Shown: positions 5,911-12,548 of the stretch, one piece after another
Layout: every line of letters starts with the position of its first letter
Position numbering within the stretch: the stretch's first letter is position 1
Assembly (NCBI GenBank): GCA_036276695.1
Contig: DASUOI010000002.1
Location: forward strand, 1-15,531
Reading direction: 5' to 3'
DNA: 15,531 bases
Origin: JANWLD01 sp036276695
Lineage (GTDB): Bacteria; Patescibacteriota; Saccharimonadia; Saccharimonadales; 2-12-FULL-41-12
Position numbers and translations under genes: made by a program
The notes under the pieces: model-generated
Database searches by the model: none
The model's input: the letters and a program-made list of their open reading frames with translations, nothing else
Told to the model about the DNA's origin: nothing

Positions 5911-7976
5911 TCTGTGCGGGCGTCTTGGTTGAGGAGGCGAGACCTCATTTCTGCAAACCTTTTCTGTAAATCTTCAGCTTCTTTTTGTTTGTCTTGTTTA
6001 GGAGGCAGCTGGGAAGACTTCTGGTTTTGCTTAGGACCGCCGCCGATGACATTCACTACAGGTATAACTATAGGACTTCGGCCGGTTTTATCATACAAGA
6101 AATGGGTGATGTGTTCCTTTAGTTCAATCTTGAAGCGATCAAGGTCAACGCGTCTATATCTCTGCGATACTGCCCGCTTAAGTTCTTGCCGGAATTCATT
6201 CATCAGCTCTTCCTGGTCTTTCATATAGATAAATCCTCTGCTGATTATATCCGGGCTGGTCAAAAGCTGTCCGGATTTTTTATCTACTGTCAAAACAACA
6301 GCTACCAGGCCTTCGTTGCTTAACATTAACCGGTCTTTGATAACTACGCTGCTTACAATAGCGCCGGTTTGATCGACAAGGACGGTCCCATGCGGAACTT
6401 CCTCGCCCGCTTCCATAGTATCTTTGCCGAATCTTATAACTTTGCCGTTGCCAACATTCAGACAGTTTTTACGAGGGATGCCTTGTTCGATAGCAAGTTC
6501 GATATGGTACCGTTTTCCGGTGTAGTCGCCATAAATCGGAACAAAGAACTTCGGTTTAATCATGTTTATCATGTCTGCGTATTCATCCATGCTGGCATGC
6601 CCCGAAACGTGCAGCGGGCCGCAACTATCAACTTCTCGGCTTTCATGCCTGAATACATGGACGCCGTCTTTGAATAGATTATCAACCATTACCCGTACTA
6701 AAGCATCGTTGCCCGTATATGGAATAGGGGTGCTGGACAAAATTACGCTGTCCTGGCTCTTAAGTTTTATATGCTTGTGTTCGCCTGTAGCCATACGTTG
6801 CAGAGCTGAATTCGGCTCGCCCTGGCCGCCGGTACAAACAACGACAACTTGGTCGTCCTTAAGACTGGGGACGCTGGCAATTGGAACAAAAGTCCCTTTT
6901 GGAATCTTCATAAAGCCGTTCCTTACGGCCATTTCAAGCGTGCTTATCATGCTTCGCCCATCCAAAGCAATTTTACGGTTATGCTTGACTGCCGAATTTA
7001 CTATCATCTGTACGCGGTTAACGTTAGTCGAGAATATAGCTACGAATATCCTGCCGGGAGCTTGATCCATTATGTCGTCATAACTTTTTTCTATTGTGCT
7101 TTCAGACGGGGTGCGCCCGGGCCTATCAGAAGTAGTGCTTTCGCTTAGAAGCGCTAGGACGCCTTCTTGTCCCAGCTGCTTAAGCCTTTCAACGTCAGTT
7201 CTTTCATGGTCTAGGGGGTTAGGGTCCAGTCGGAAGTCGCCTGTATTTACTAATCTGCCGACAGGCGTATCTAGAACTATGCAAGTACTCCCTGGTATGG
7301 AGTGGGTGATTCTAACTAACTCAACGAAAAACTCGCCGACTTTTAGCCGTTCGTGATTATCTTCGTTCATGATTACGGTATTTAGCTCAAAGCCTTCTGG
7401 CATCGGCAAGCCGAAATTTTCGAATATTTCCTCAACCCTACCGATAGTAAATCGACTGCCATACACTGGTGCGGGATATTTCGGTAGGATGTGGGGCAAT
7501 CCACCTATATGATCCAAATGTCCATGAGTTATGATATAAGCTTTCAGTTTATGCTTGATACTCTCAAGATATGCCGTGTCAGCTATACCGTAGTTAATGC
7601 CAGGCAAATCCACGCCCAAATCGCTTCCGCAGTCCATGATGACCGCATCATTTTTATACTCCACCAACAGCGTATTTTTAGAACCGCCACCATCCATACC
7701 ACCCAAGCCAACAAATTTTAGCTTCGGGCTATCGTCTATGAAGTTTGCTCTCGGCTTATTATTTTCCGGCTTATTCTTCTGTTTTTGATTATTGAAAGAC
7801 GGGTTGTTATCGGCCGTCAGATACTGGCTGGCGATTCTGTGAGCATCATCGCTGGCGCGTCTTTGGGCCCGTATTGCCGCTCCGCGGCTGCTCGACCTTC
7901 CGTTATTGTTAGGTTTTTTGTTATTATTTCCCGAAGAATTCTTCTTCGGCTTATTGTTTCTTTCATTTTTATTCAT
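5907..7976 (-). CDS. rnj: Ribonuclease J
   Basis: RNase J is a metallo-beta-lactamase/beta-CASP nuclease with endonuclease and 5'-to-3' exonuclease activity, central to mRNA decay and RNA maturation in bacteria without RNase E. The zinc site is intact: HGHLDHIGG at 151-159 (the family usually has HGHEDH), H225 in THSIPG and D247 in NTGDFRLD. The beta-CASP part includes STPIPYTGND (415-424) and HVSGHAS (456-462). A C-terminal domain follows to about 645. Unusual are the N-terminal extension of about 80 residues, basic and Asn/Ser-rich, and a Gln/Lys-rich tail after 645. No later in-frame Met would preserve the core (the next is M94), and AAGGA lies eight bases before this ATG. The gene follows the UDG gene by 15 bp. 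Confidence 0.95.
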   Translation of the reverse strand: MNKNERNNKPKKNSSGNNNKKPNNNGRSSSRGAAIRAQRRASDDAHRIASQYLTADNNPSFNNQKQKNKPENNKPRANFIDDSPKLKFVGLGGMDGGGSKNTLLVEYKNDAVIMDCGSDLGVDLPGINYGIADTAYLESIKHKLKAYIITHGHLDHIGGLPHILPKYPAPVYGSRFTIGRVEEIFENFGLPMPEGFELNTVIMNEDNHERLKVGEFFVELVRITHSIPGSTCIVLDTPVGRLVNTGDFRLDPNPLDHERTDVERLKQLGQEGVLALLSESTTSDRPGRTPSESTIEKSYDDIMDQAPGRIFVAIFSTNVNRVQMIVNSAVKHNRKIALDGRSMISTLEMAVRNGFMKIPKGTFVPIASVPSLKDDQVVVVCTGGQGEPNSALQRMATGEHKHIKLKSQDSVILSSTPIPYTGNDALVRVMVDNLFKDGVHVFRHESREVDSCGPLHVSGHASMDEYADMINMIKPKFFVPIYGDYTGKRYHIELAIEQGIPRKNCLNVGNGKVIRFGKDTMEAGEEVPHGTVLVDQTGAIVSSVVIKDRLMLSNEGLVAVVLTVDKKSGQLLTSPDIISRGFIYMKDQEELMNEFRQELKRAVSQRYRRVDLDRFKIELKEHITHFLYDKTGRSPIVIPVVNVIGGGPKQNQKSSQLPPKQDKQKEAEDLQKRFAEMRSRLLNQDARTD

Positions 7977-7991
7977 TTAAATTTTCCTTAT

Positions 7992-8645
7992 TTACTGATT
8001 ATTATTAACTAATTCAACTACCTTGGGTATTAGATGGAAGTCTTCTATCAAGGTTTTCCTCATGCTGCCGTTGTATAGCGCTGCCGCTGGATGGTACAAG
8101 GGCAGGATTACCAGCGCCAGCTCGTCAGCGCCTAGCACTCCATCCTCACGCTGTCCCCCTGATCGTCTCAGTTGAAAACGGATGCGTTTGGGCTGGCCGT
8201 GGATGACGCTTATTTTCATATTGGGTAGAAAATACTCCATACTGTGGCGCCCTAGGGTCACTATGACTTTCGGCTGGATGATCATAATCTGCCTGAGGAG
8301 GTAGGGCCAAAAAGCCTTTTTTTCTTCCGGCAGGGGGTCGCGGTTATTTGGCGGGCGGTACTTAACTATATTGGTTATGTAGATCTGGGTTCTGCTTAGT
8401 CCGATTTGCGACAGCATCTCATCCAAAAATTTTCCGGCGGCGCCGACAAAAGGCTCACCTTTAAGATCTTCGTTTTTACCCGGGGCTTCGCCGATAAACA
8501 TTATATCGGCGTTATCGTTGCCCACGCCCATGACAAGGTTCGTGGCCTCTTTGGCCAAATCCGGACAGATATTTTTCTCCGTTATCTCTGCCCTGATCTG
8601 GTCAAGGAGTTTTGAATTAGCGTTTTTTCGCTGATTTTTTCCCAT
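7992..8645 (-). CDS. Family 4-type uracil-DNA glycosylase lacking Fe-S cysteines
   Basis: These enzymes remove uracil from DNA to start base excision repair. The 217-residue protein carries the family 4 signature: GEAPGKNEDLKGEPFVGAAG at 52-71, then IYITNIVKYRPPNNRDPLPEE (88-108), the IQPKVIVTLG segment (123-132) and the catalytic-loop motif HPAAALY at 185-191. Classical members hold a 4Fe-4S cluster with four cysteines. Here the whole protein has a single cysteine (C27). The usual KCRPP reads KYRPP (Tyr96) and the next ligand position is probably Phe112 (AFWPYL). The cluster is therefore very probably absent. The start overlaps the preceding membrane-protein gene by 29 bp, suggesting coupled translation. 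DNA glycosylase identity is solid; whether uracil is the only substrate is open. Confidence 0.9.
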   Translation of the reverse strand: MGKNQRKNANSKLLDQIRAEITEKNICPDLAKEATNLVMGVGNDNADIMFIGEAPGKNEDLKGEPFVGAAGKFLDEMLSQIGLSRTQIYITNIVKYRPPNNRDPLPEEKKAFWPYLLRQIMIIQPKVIVTLGRHSMEYFLPNMKISVIHGQPKRIRFQLRRSGGQREDGVLGADELALVILPLYHPAAALYNGSMRKTLIEDFHLIPKVVELVNNNQ

Positions 8646-8871
8646 TTAATTTTGTCCCGCCTGAGACGAATGCGCGCGTTAGGTTATTAACCGCGCCAAT
8701 AGCTAGAATGATTGCCGCTATGTATTGCCATATGCTCCCGCTATCAATTGCCAAGGATATGAATAAGTAGGCTACCAAAAGTTCAACGACCCCGAAAGTA
8801 ACCCGTCCTTTTTTTGTCTTATGGAATCTATCTATTCGATCAACACTTTTGTCGGTATTACTTTTTGTCAT
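8617..8871 (-). CDS. Small two-helix membrane protein, function unknown
   Basis: I do not recognise this 84-residue protein. A basic, charged N-terminus (1-22) is followed by two predicted membrane helices at about 23-43 and 47-66. The short loop between them has the sequence DSGS, and the C-terminus is very basic (KKSAKKR). The positive-inside rule would put both ends in the cytoplasm. Its ATG lies inside the last codons of pnp (14-bp overlap) and its end overlaps the start of the glycosylase gene by 29 bp, so the three genes are probably translated together. The double overlap and the absence of stops support a real gene. A link to a membrane site for RNA decay is speculation. Confidence 0.72.
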   Translation of the reverse strand: MTKSNTDKSVDRIDRFHKTKKGRVTFGVVELLVAYLFISLAIDSGSIWQYIAAIILAIGAVNNLTRAFVSGGTKLNGKKSAKKR

Positions 8872-10993
8872 CTTTCTTTATCGCTTTCATACTTAACTGC
8901 AGCCTGCCTCTATCATCAATGCCTAGTAATTTTACAGCTATCTTATCGCCCTCTTTTACTACCTCATTAGGGGTATTTAATCTTTTTTCTGACATTTCGC
9001 TTATATGGACAAGCCCTTCTTTGCCCGGAAGTATCTCCACAAAAGCACCAAAATCCAATACGCTGACAACTCGGCAGTTTTCGTAAATTCTCCCGACTTC
9101 AGGCTCCGCGGTTAGTGTTTGAATAAACTGTTTGGCGCCGTCAATACTCTTCTTATCCGGGCTGGCAATCATAACTGTTCCGTCGTCTTTTATGTCGATT
9201 TCCGCGCCGGTTTCGGCAATAATCTTGTTAATCATTTCGCCGCCTTTTCCTATAACTTCCCGGATTTTTTCGGGGTTGATCTTAATTGATTCTACCCTCG
9301 GGGCAAACTCACTTAATTCGTTGTTGGGACGAGAAATGGTATCTAGCATGTGTTTTAGGATTTCAGCCCGGCCCTTTTTAGCCCGGGTCAAAGCCTGTTT
9401 TAAGATGTCTATGCTAAGCCCATGAACTTTCATGTCCATCTGAAGCGCGGTTATTCCTTTTATCGTACCCGCCACCTTGAAATCCATGTCCCCGGCGAAA
9501 TCTTCAGCATCAGCTATGTCGGACATAATGAACGGCTTTCCGTCTTTACTAAGCATAAGGCCCATAGCAATTCCGCTAACCGGAGCTTTGAGCGGTACGC
9601 CGGCGTCCATAAGCGCCAGACAGCTGGAACAAGTGGCCGCCATTGATGTTGAGCCATTCTGGCTCATGATCTCTGTCACAGATCGTATAGTATAGGGAAA
9701 TTCGTCCTCAGCAGGTATGACTGGTAAGAGGGCTCTTTCAGCTAGATAGCCGTGGCCTATTTCGCGTCTGCCCGGCCCCATAAGGCGTTTTACTTCGCCA
9801 ACCGTCCACCCTGGTGCATTGTAATGATGAAGATAACGGCGTTCCCCCTCATTCTCCATGGTATCTACAATCTGGGCATAACTTAAAGGCGCTAAGGTTA
9901 CTACGTTCATAGCCTGTGTAACGCCTCTGGTAAATATGCTTGAGCCGTGTGCTCTGGGCAGTAAGTCAACTTCACTGGAAAGGGGGCGTATTTCATCCAT
10001 AGCACGTCCATCGGGACGTATATTGAATTCGGTTATTTCTTTTCGGATATCTTTGTGTATTGCCGAGGTAAAAGCATCGTGGTAAACATTCTTCAGCTCA
10101 GCAAAGGTCTCTTCCCCTAATTCCTCTTTGAATCTTTCTTCCATTTGGGCCTGCAAGTCTCTGACCATCTGGTTTCTTTCAGGGTAGGGAGCCCTCAGAT
10201 TCTCGCCGAGCTTGCCTTCAAGCCAGCTATCTACCTCTTTTTGAACGGTCTCATCCGGCAGAGAAAGCGTATATTCCTGTTTATCTACCCCGATTTTCTT
10301 TATAAGTTCCTTCTGTAATTTTATGGCCGGCTGCAAATGCTTATGGGCAAATTCAAGTGCGTTGATTACTTCGTCTTCGGTAGCTTCGTTTGCCCCTGCT
10401 TCTACCATCATAATGCCGTCTTCAGTCCCGGCGACTACTAGATCAAGCGTGCCTGTTTTTAGCTCTTCTGAACTTGCAAAAGCCTTATACTTTCCGTCTA
10501 CCATCCCGACTCTCAAGCCAGCTACCGGTCCTTCAAAGGGAGCGCCAGAGAGAACAAAAGCGCTGCTCAGGGCTATCATCGCTATCATATCAGGCCGGAA
10601 ATTAGGGTCCATAGAAAGTACGGTCGCAACACCCTGCACCTGGTGCTTATAGCCTTTCGGCCATAACGGCCGTATCGGACGGTCAATAATACGGCCAATT
10701 AGAACCGCGTCATCACTGGGGCGTCCTTCCCTCTTAATGAATCGGCTGCCGCTTATCTTGCCTGCAGCATACATCTTTTCTTCGTAATCAATGCTTAAGG
10801 GGAAGTAATCAAAGCCTTCCGCAGGCTTATCGTCTACCATTGCGGTGCCAAGCACTACTGTGTCGCCATATCTAGCTATTACCGACGCACTAGCCCTGAA
10901 GCCGACTCGTCCGACTTCCAAAGTGAGTTCTTTTCCGCAGAAATCCGTACTTACTTTAGTAATTTTCTTGCCATAAGGATTTATGGTGCTCAT
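8858..10993 (-). CDS. pnp: Polyribonucleotide nucleotidyltransferase (PNPase)
   Basis: PNPase is a trimeric 3'-to-5' phosphorolytic exoribonuclease of mRNA turnover. The 711 residues show all family domains: a first RNase PH domain (about 16-145, with GRIIDRPIRPLWPKGY at 100-115), a helical linker (about 240-320), and a second, catalytic RNase PH domain (about 325-555). The catalytic residues corresponding to E. coli D486, D492 and K494 appear as D498, D504 and K506 in the EDFAGDMDFK stretch. A KH domain has its GxxG loop, IGKGGEMI, at 581-588. An S1 domain (about 632-704) contains DFGAFVEILPGKEGLVHISEM. The length is normal. It follows rpsO by 85 bp, the ancient rpsO-pnp pairing, and its 5' leader contains two small hairpins. 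Confidence 0.98.
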   Translation of the reverse strand: MSTINPYGKKITKVSTDFCGKELTLEVGRVGFRASASVIARYGDTVVLGTAMVDDKPAEGFDYFPLSIDYEEKMYAAGKISGSRFIKREGRPSDDAVLIGRIIDRPIRPLWPKGYKHQVQGVATVLSMDPNFRPDMIAMIALSSAFVLSGAPFEGPVAGLRVGMVDGKYKAFASSEELKTGTLDLVVAGTEDGIMMVEAGANEATEDEVINALEFAHKHLQPAIKLQKELIKKIGVDKQEYTLSLPDETVQKEVDSWLEGKLGENLRAPYPERNQMVRDLQAQMEERFKEELGEETFAELKNVYHDAFTSAIHKDIRKEITEFNIRPDGRAMDEIRPLSSEVDLLPRAHGSSIFTRGVTQAMNVVTLAPLSYAQIVDTMENEGERRYLHHYNAPGWTVGEVKRLMGPGRREIGHGYLAERALLPVIPAEDEFPYTIRSVTEIMSQNGSTSMAATCSSCLALMDAGVPLKAPVSGIAMGLMLSKDGKPFIMSDIADAEDFAGDMDFKVAGTIKGITALQMDMKVHGLSIDILKQALTRAKKGRAEILKHMLDTISRPNNELSEFAPRVESIKINPEKIREVIGKGGEMINKIIAETGAEIDIKDDGTVMIASPDKKSIDGAKQFIQTLTAEPEVGRIYENCRVVSVLDFGAFVEILPGKEGLVHISEMSEKRLNTPNEVVKEGDKIAVKLLGIDDRGRLQLSMKAIKKDDKK

Positions 10994-11035
10994 AAATTTA
11001 GAGTCTTACCTTTCTTTTTATCACTACGGTTCAGG

Positions 11036-11064
11036 TATCAGTTAGATGATATCTGCTTCCGCAG
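11036..11064 (-). promoter_or_regulatory. Two hairpins in the rpsO-pnp gap
   Basis: On the minus strand CTGC-GGAA-GCAG (11053-11064) makes a four-pair stem closed by a GNRA-type tetraloop. TATCA-TCTAAC-TGATA (11036-11051) makes a second stem directly after it. No T run follows, so they are not a terminator. A stem-loop in the pnp leader is where PNPase autoregulation acts in E. coli; whether it applies here is inference. Confidence 0.35.
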
Positions 11065-11078
11065 CGACAAATTTTAAT

Positions 11079-11345
11079 TTATCTTCTAATTCCTAGTTTT
11101 TTAATCAGCATTAAATATTTCTTAGAGTCTTTATCGGCTATATATTTCAAAAGCCGCTTTCTCTTGCCCACCATTTGAAGAAGCCCCCGCCGGGCAGCAA
11201 AGTCTTTTTTATTGACTTTCAAATGCTCGGTTATCTCAGTGATTCGCTCAGTCAAAATACCTACCTGGACCTCTGGAGAGCCAGTGTCTTTTTTATTCTT
11301 TGCCAAATCAGCAACTATCTTTTGCTTCTTCTCAGTAGTAATCAT
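11079..11345 (-). CDS. rpsO: Small ribosomal subunit protein uS15
   Basis: S15 is an early-binding 30S protein that contacts 16S rRNA helices 20-22. The 88-residue product is the normal length, starting MITTEKKQKIV. The signature KDTGSPEVQVGILTERI (19-35) is followed by HLKVNKKDFAARRGLLQMVGKRKRLLKYI (41-69). The open frame extends seven codons upstream to MLILCQL, but the family's usual start is the inner ATG at 11345. No Shine-Dalgarno sequence precedes it. A promoter-like pair of boxes places the transcription start only about five bases before this ATG, so the mRNA may be nearly leaderless. Upstream lies the glycine-rich hypothetical gene and downstream pnp. Confidence 0.96.
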   Translation of the reverse strand: MITTEKKQKIVADLAKNKKDTGSPEVQVGILTERITEITEHLKVNKKDFAARRGLLQMVGKRKRLLKYIADKDSKKYLMLIKKLGIRR

Positions 11346-11356
11346 CAGTTGGCACA

Positions 11357-11385
11357 ATATTAGCACGCTTAACAGATATGCGCAA
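11357..11385 (-). promoter_or_regulatory. Possible promoter of rpsO
   Basis: On the minus strand TTGCGC (11380-11385) and TAATAT (11357-11362) are 17 bp apart. The spacing is ideal and the matches are moderate. Transcription would begin near 11350, about five bases before the S15 start codon. Confidence 0.4.
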
Positions 11386-11390
11386 GGGGT

Positions 11391-11753
11391 CTATTCTGGT
11401 TGCTCAAATCCTTCAACTTGCGCTTGCTCTTCGGCCAAACGCCTTTCATACATTTCATGATGATGTAGAGATTGCAATGTAGAGCTTTGATTCCCGGCTC
11501 TGATAGCTTCAATCACACCGCGTATGCCGTTTTGGGTTAGATAAGCAGTCGGAGCAGCACCGATAGCACCGATTATAGGAGAAACTTCGACGCCCAATAT
11601 TATAGAGCCTACACCCGCTCCAATACCTAGCCCTATATTACGACTAGCACTTTCAGTCCTTTCGTCAGCTACGTTAGATGTAACTCTTATCATCTCGCGA
11701 TAATCTGCAAAAGATTCGGAGTCTTCCGGCCTGAATCCACCTCTGTTACTCAT
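11391..11753 (-). CDS. Glycine-rich small protein of unknown function
   Basis: I do not recognise this 120-residue protein. A hydrophilic N-terminus (1-38) leads to a hydrophobic, alternating-glycine stretch, GLGIGAGVGSIILG (41-54). A second apolar segment, IIGAIGAAPTAYL, follows (60-72). The glycine zipper suggests packed membrane helices or a hairpin insertion. The C-terminal 45 residues are charged, with HHH at 97-99 and a predicted helix MYERRLAEEQAQVEGFEQ. It occupies the place between truB and rpsO where many bacteria carry ribF. A perfect consensus promoter ends six bases before its ATG, so it is probably translated from a leaderless mRNA. The promoter and the absence of stops make a real gene likely. 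Confidence 0.75.
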   Translation of the reverse strand: MSNRGGFRPEDSESFADYREMIRVTSNVADERTESASRNIGLGIGAGVGSIILGVEVSPIIGAIGAAPTAYLTQNGIRGVIEAIRAGNQSSTLQSLHHHEMYERRLAEEQAQVEGFEQPE

Positions 11754-11759
11754 TTTAAA

Positions 11760-11788
11760 ATTATAACAAATTTATTGTATTTTGTCAA
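11760..11788 (-). promoter_or_regulatory. Full-consensus promoter before the glycine-rich gene
   Basis: On the minus strand TTGACA (11783-11788) and TATAAT (11760-11765) are separated by exactly 17 bp: a perfect sigma-70 consensus. The -35 box and part of the spacer lie within the end of truB. The expected transcription start coincides with the first base of the ATG at 11753. Confidence 0.85.
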
Positions 11789-12449
11789 GGTTGATTGTAT
11801 TAGGATCTTTGGAGTCTTCTAAGTTAAATTTTCCTACCTTTGTCCTGTTTAAACTGGCAAGATACGCCCCTGTTTGTAGTTTTTTACCTATATCTTCCGC
11901 TAGAGAGCGTATATATGTGCCACTGGAAACATTAACCATAAATGATATATATGGGTATTTATAAGAAATTTCGTTTATATCATAAATAGTAACGGTTCTA
12001 GGTTCAATTTTAACTTCTTTGCCCTCTCTCGCCAGCTTATAGGCCCTTTTTCCGTTAACTTTTACTGCCGAATAAGCCGGCGGCATCTGCTGAATGTCAC
12101 CTATGAAGCTGTTCAATACGGATTTGACCTGTCCTGCCATAGGTTTATTGTCGTTGATAGCTTGTTTATCACCTTCAGAGTCTCCTGTGGAGCTGTTATA
12201 CCCGAGCTTTATCTTAGCTTCATATGTTTTATCCAGTTTGCTAAACTGCTGTGCTTTCTTACAATAACTACCTATCAATAACACCAGCAACCCGGTAGCC
12301 AAGGGGTCCAATGTACCTGTATGGCCGACTTTTATTTTATGTCCGGCTTGTTTTTTAAGTGTATTACGCACTTTTGCTACAGCATCATGCGACGTCCAGC
12401 CTTTAGGCTTATTCACCAATAATAAACCGTCATACATATCAGTTCCCAT
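11772..12449 (-). CDS. truB: tRNA pseudouridine-55 synthase
   Basis: TruB converts U55 of the tRNA T-loop to pseudouridine. The catalytic Asp is D48 in GHTGTLDPLATGLL (42-55). LLLVNKPKGWTSHDAV lies at the N-terminus, the MPPAYSAVKVNGKRAYKLAR segment is near the middle, and SSGTYIRSLAEDIG follows. At about 225 residues it is clearly shorter than E. coli TruB (314): the catalytic fold is complete but the C-terminal accessory domain is absent. The true start may be the second Met (12437), because family members begin with Met two residues before GLLLVNKP and GGGA lies six bases before that ATG. It stands between the DHH-like gene and the glycine-rich gene, the usual truB position. Confidence 0.95.
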   Translation of the reverse strand: MGTDMYDGLLLVNKPKGWTSHDAVAKVRNTLKKQAGHKIKVGHTGTLDPLATGLLVLLIGSYCKKAQQFSKLDKTYEAKIKLGYNSSTGDSEGDKQAINDNKPMAGQVKSVLNSFIGDIQQMPPAYSAVKVNGKRAYKLAREGKEVKIEPRTVTIYDINEISYKYPYISFMVNVSSGTYIRSLAEDIGKKLQTGAYLASLNRTKVGKFNLEDSKDPNTINLDKIQ

Positions 12450-12497
12450 ACTTAGAGCTTAGCAAATAATAGCGCTCTCTATTTTGCCGTATTGGTA

Positions 12498-12520
12498 GAA
12501 CTGAACTGCTAGTTCAATTC
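12498..12520 (-). repeat. Ten-pair hairpin in the gap before truB
   Basis: In RNA from the minus strand GAATTGAACT pairs with AGTTCAGTTC around a three-base AGC loop: ten pairs with one G.U wobble. It lies in the 99-bp gap between the DHH-like gene and truB. The bases that follow (TACCAATACGG) are not T-rich, so it is not a typical terminator. It may be a processing site, a transcript-stabilising stem or a protein-binding palindrome. Confidence 0.6.
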
Positions 12521-12548
12521 ACGGGCAAGCATGATAAGACGATAAAAC

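Noticed and set aside
6562..7065. Plus-strand open frame of 167 codons
   Set aside because: It is antisense to the conserved beta-CASP region of RNase J and has no recognisable motifs.
995..7976. Recoded TGA (code 25)
   Set aside because: TGA ends tlyA and rnj at the positions expected for the families, so the standard code is used.
8814..9086. Plus-strand open frame of 90 codons across the pnp 3' end
   Set aside because: It overlaps the conserved S1 domain coding sequence and the small membrane-protein gene on the other strand; no supporting signal.
12484..12522. tRNA-like look on the plus strand (GGTAGAAC followed by an anticodon-like loop CTGCTAG and TTCAATTC)
   Set aside because: No D-stem partner, no seven-pair acceptor stem and no proper T-stem can be formed; the sequence is explained by the simple inverted repeat.
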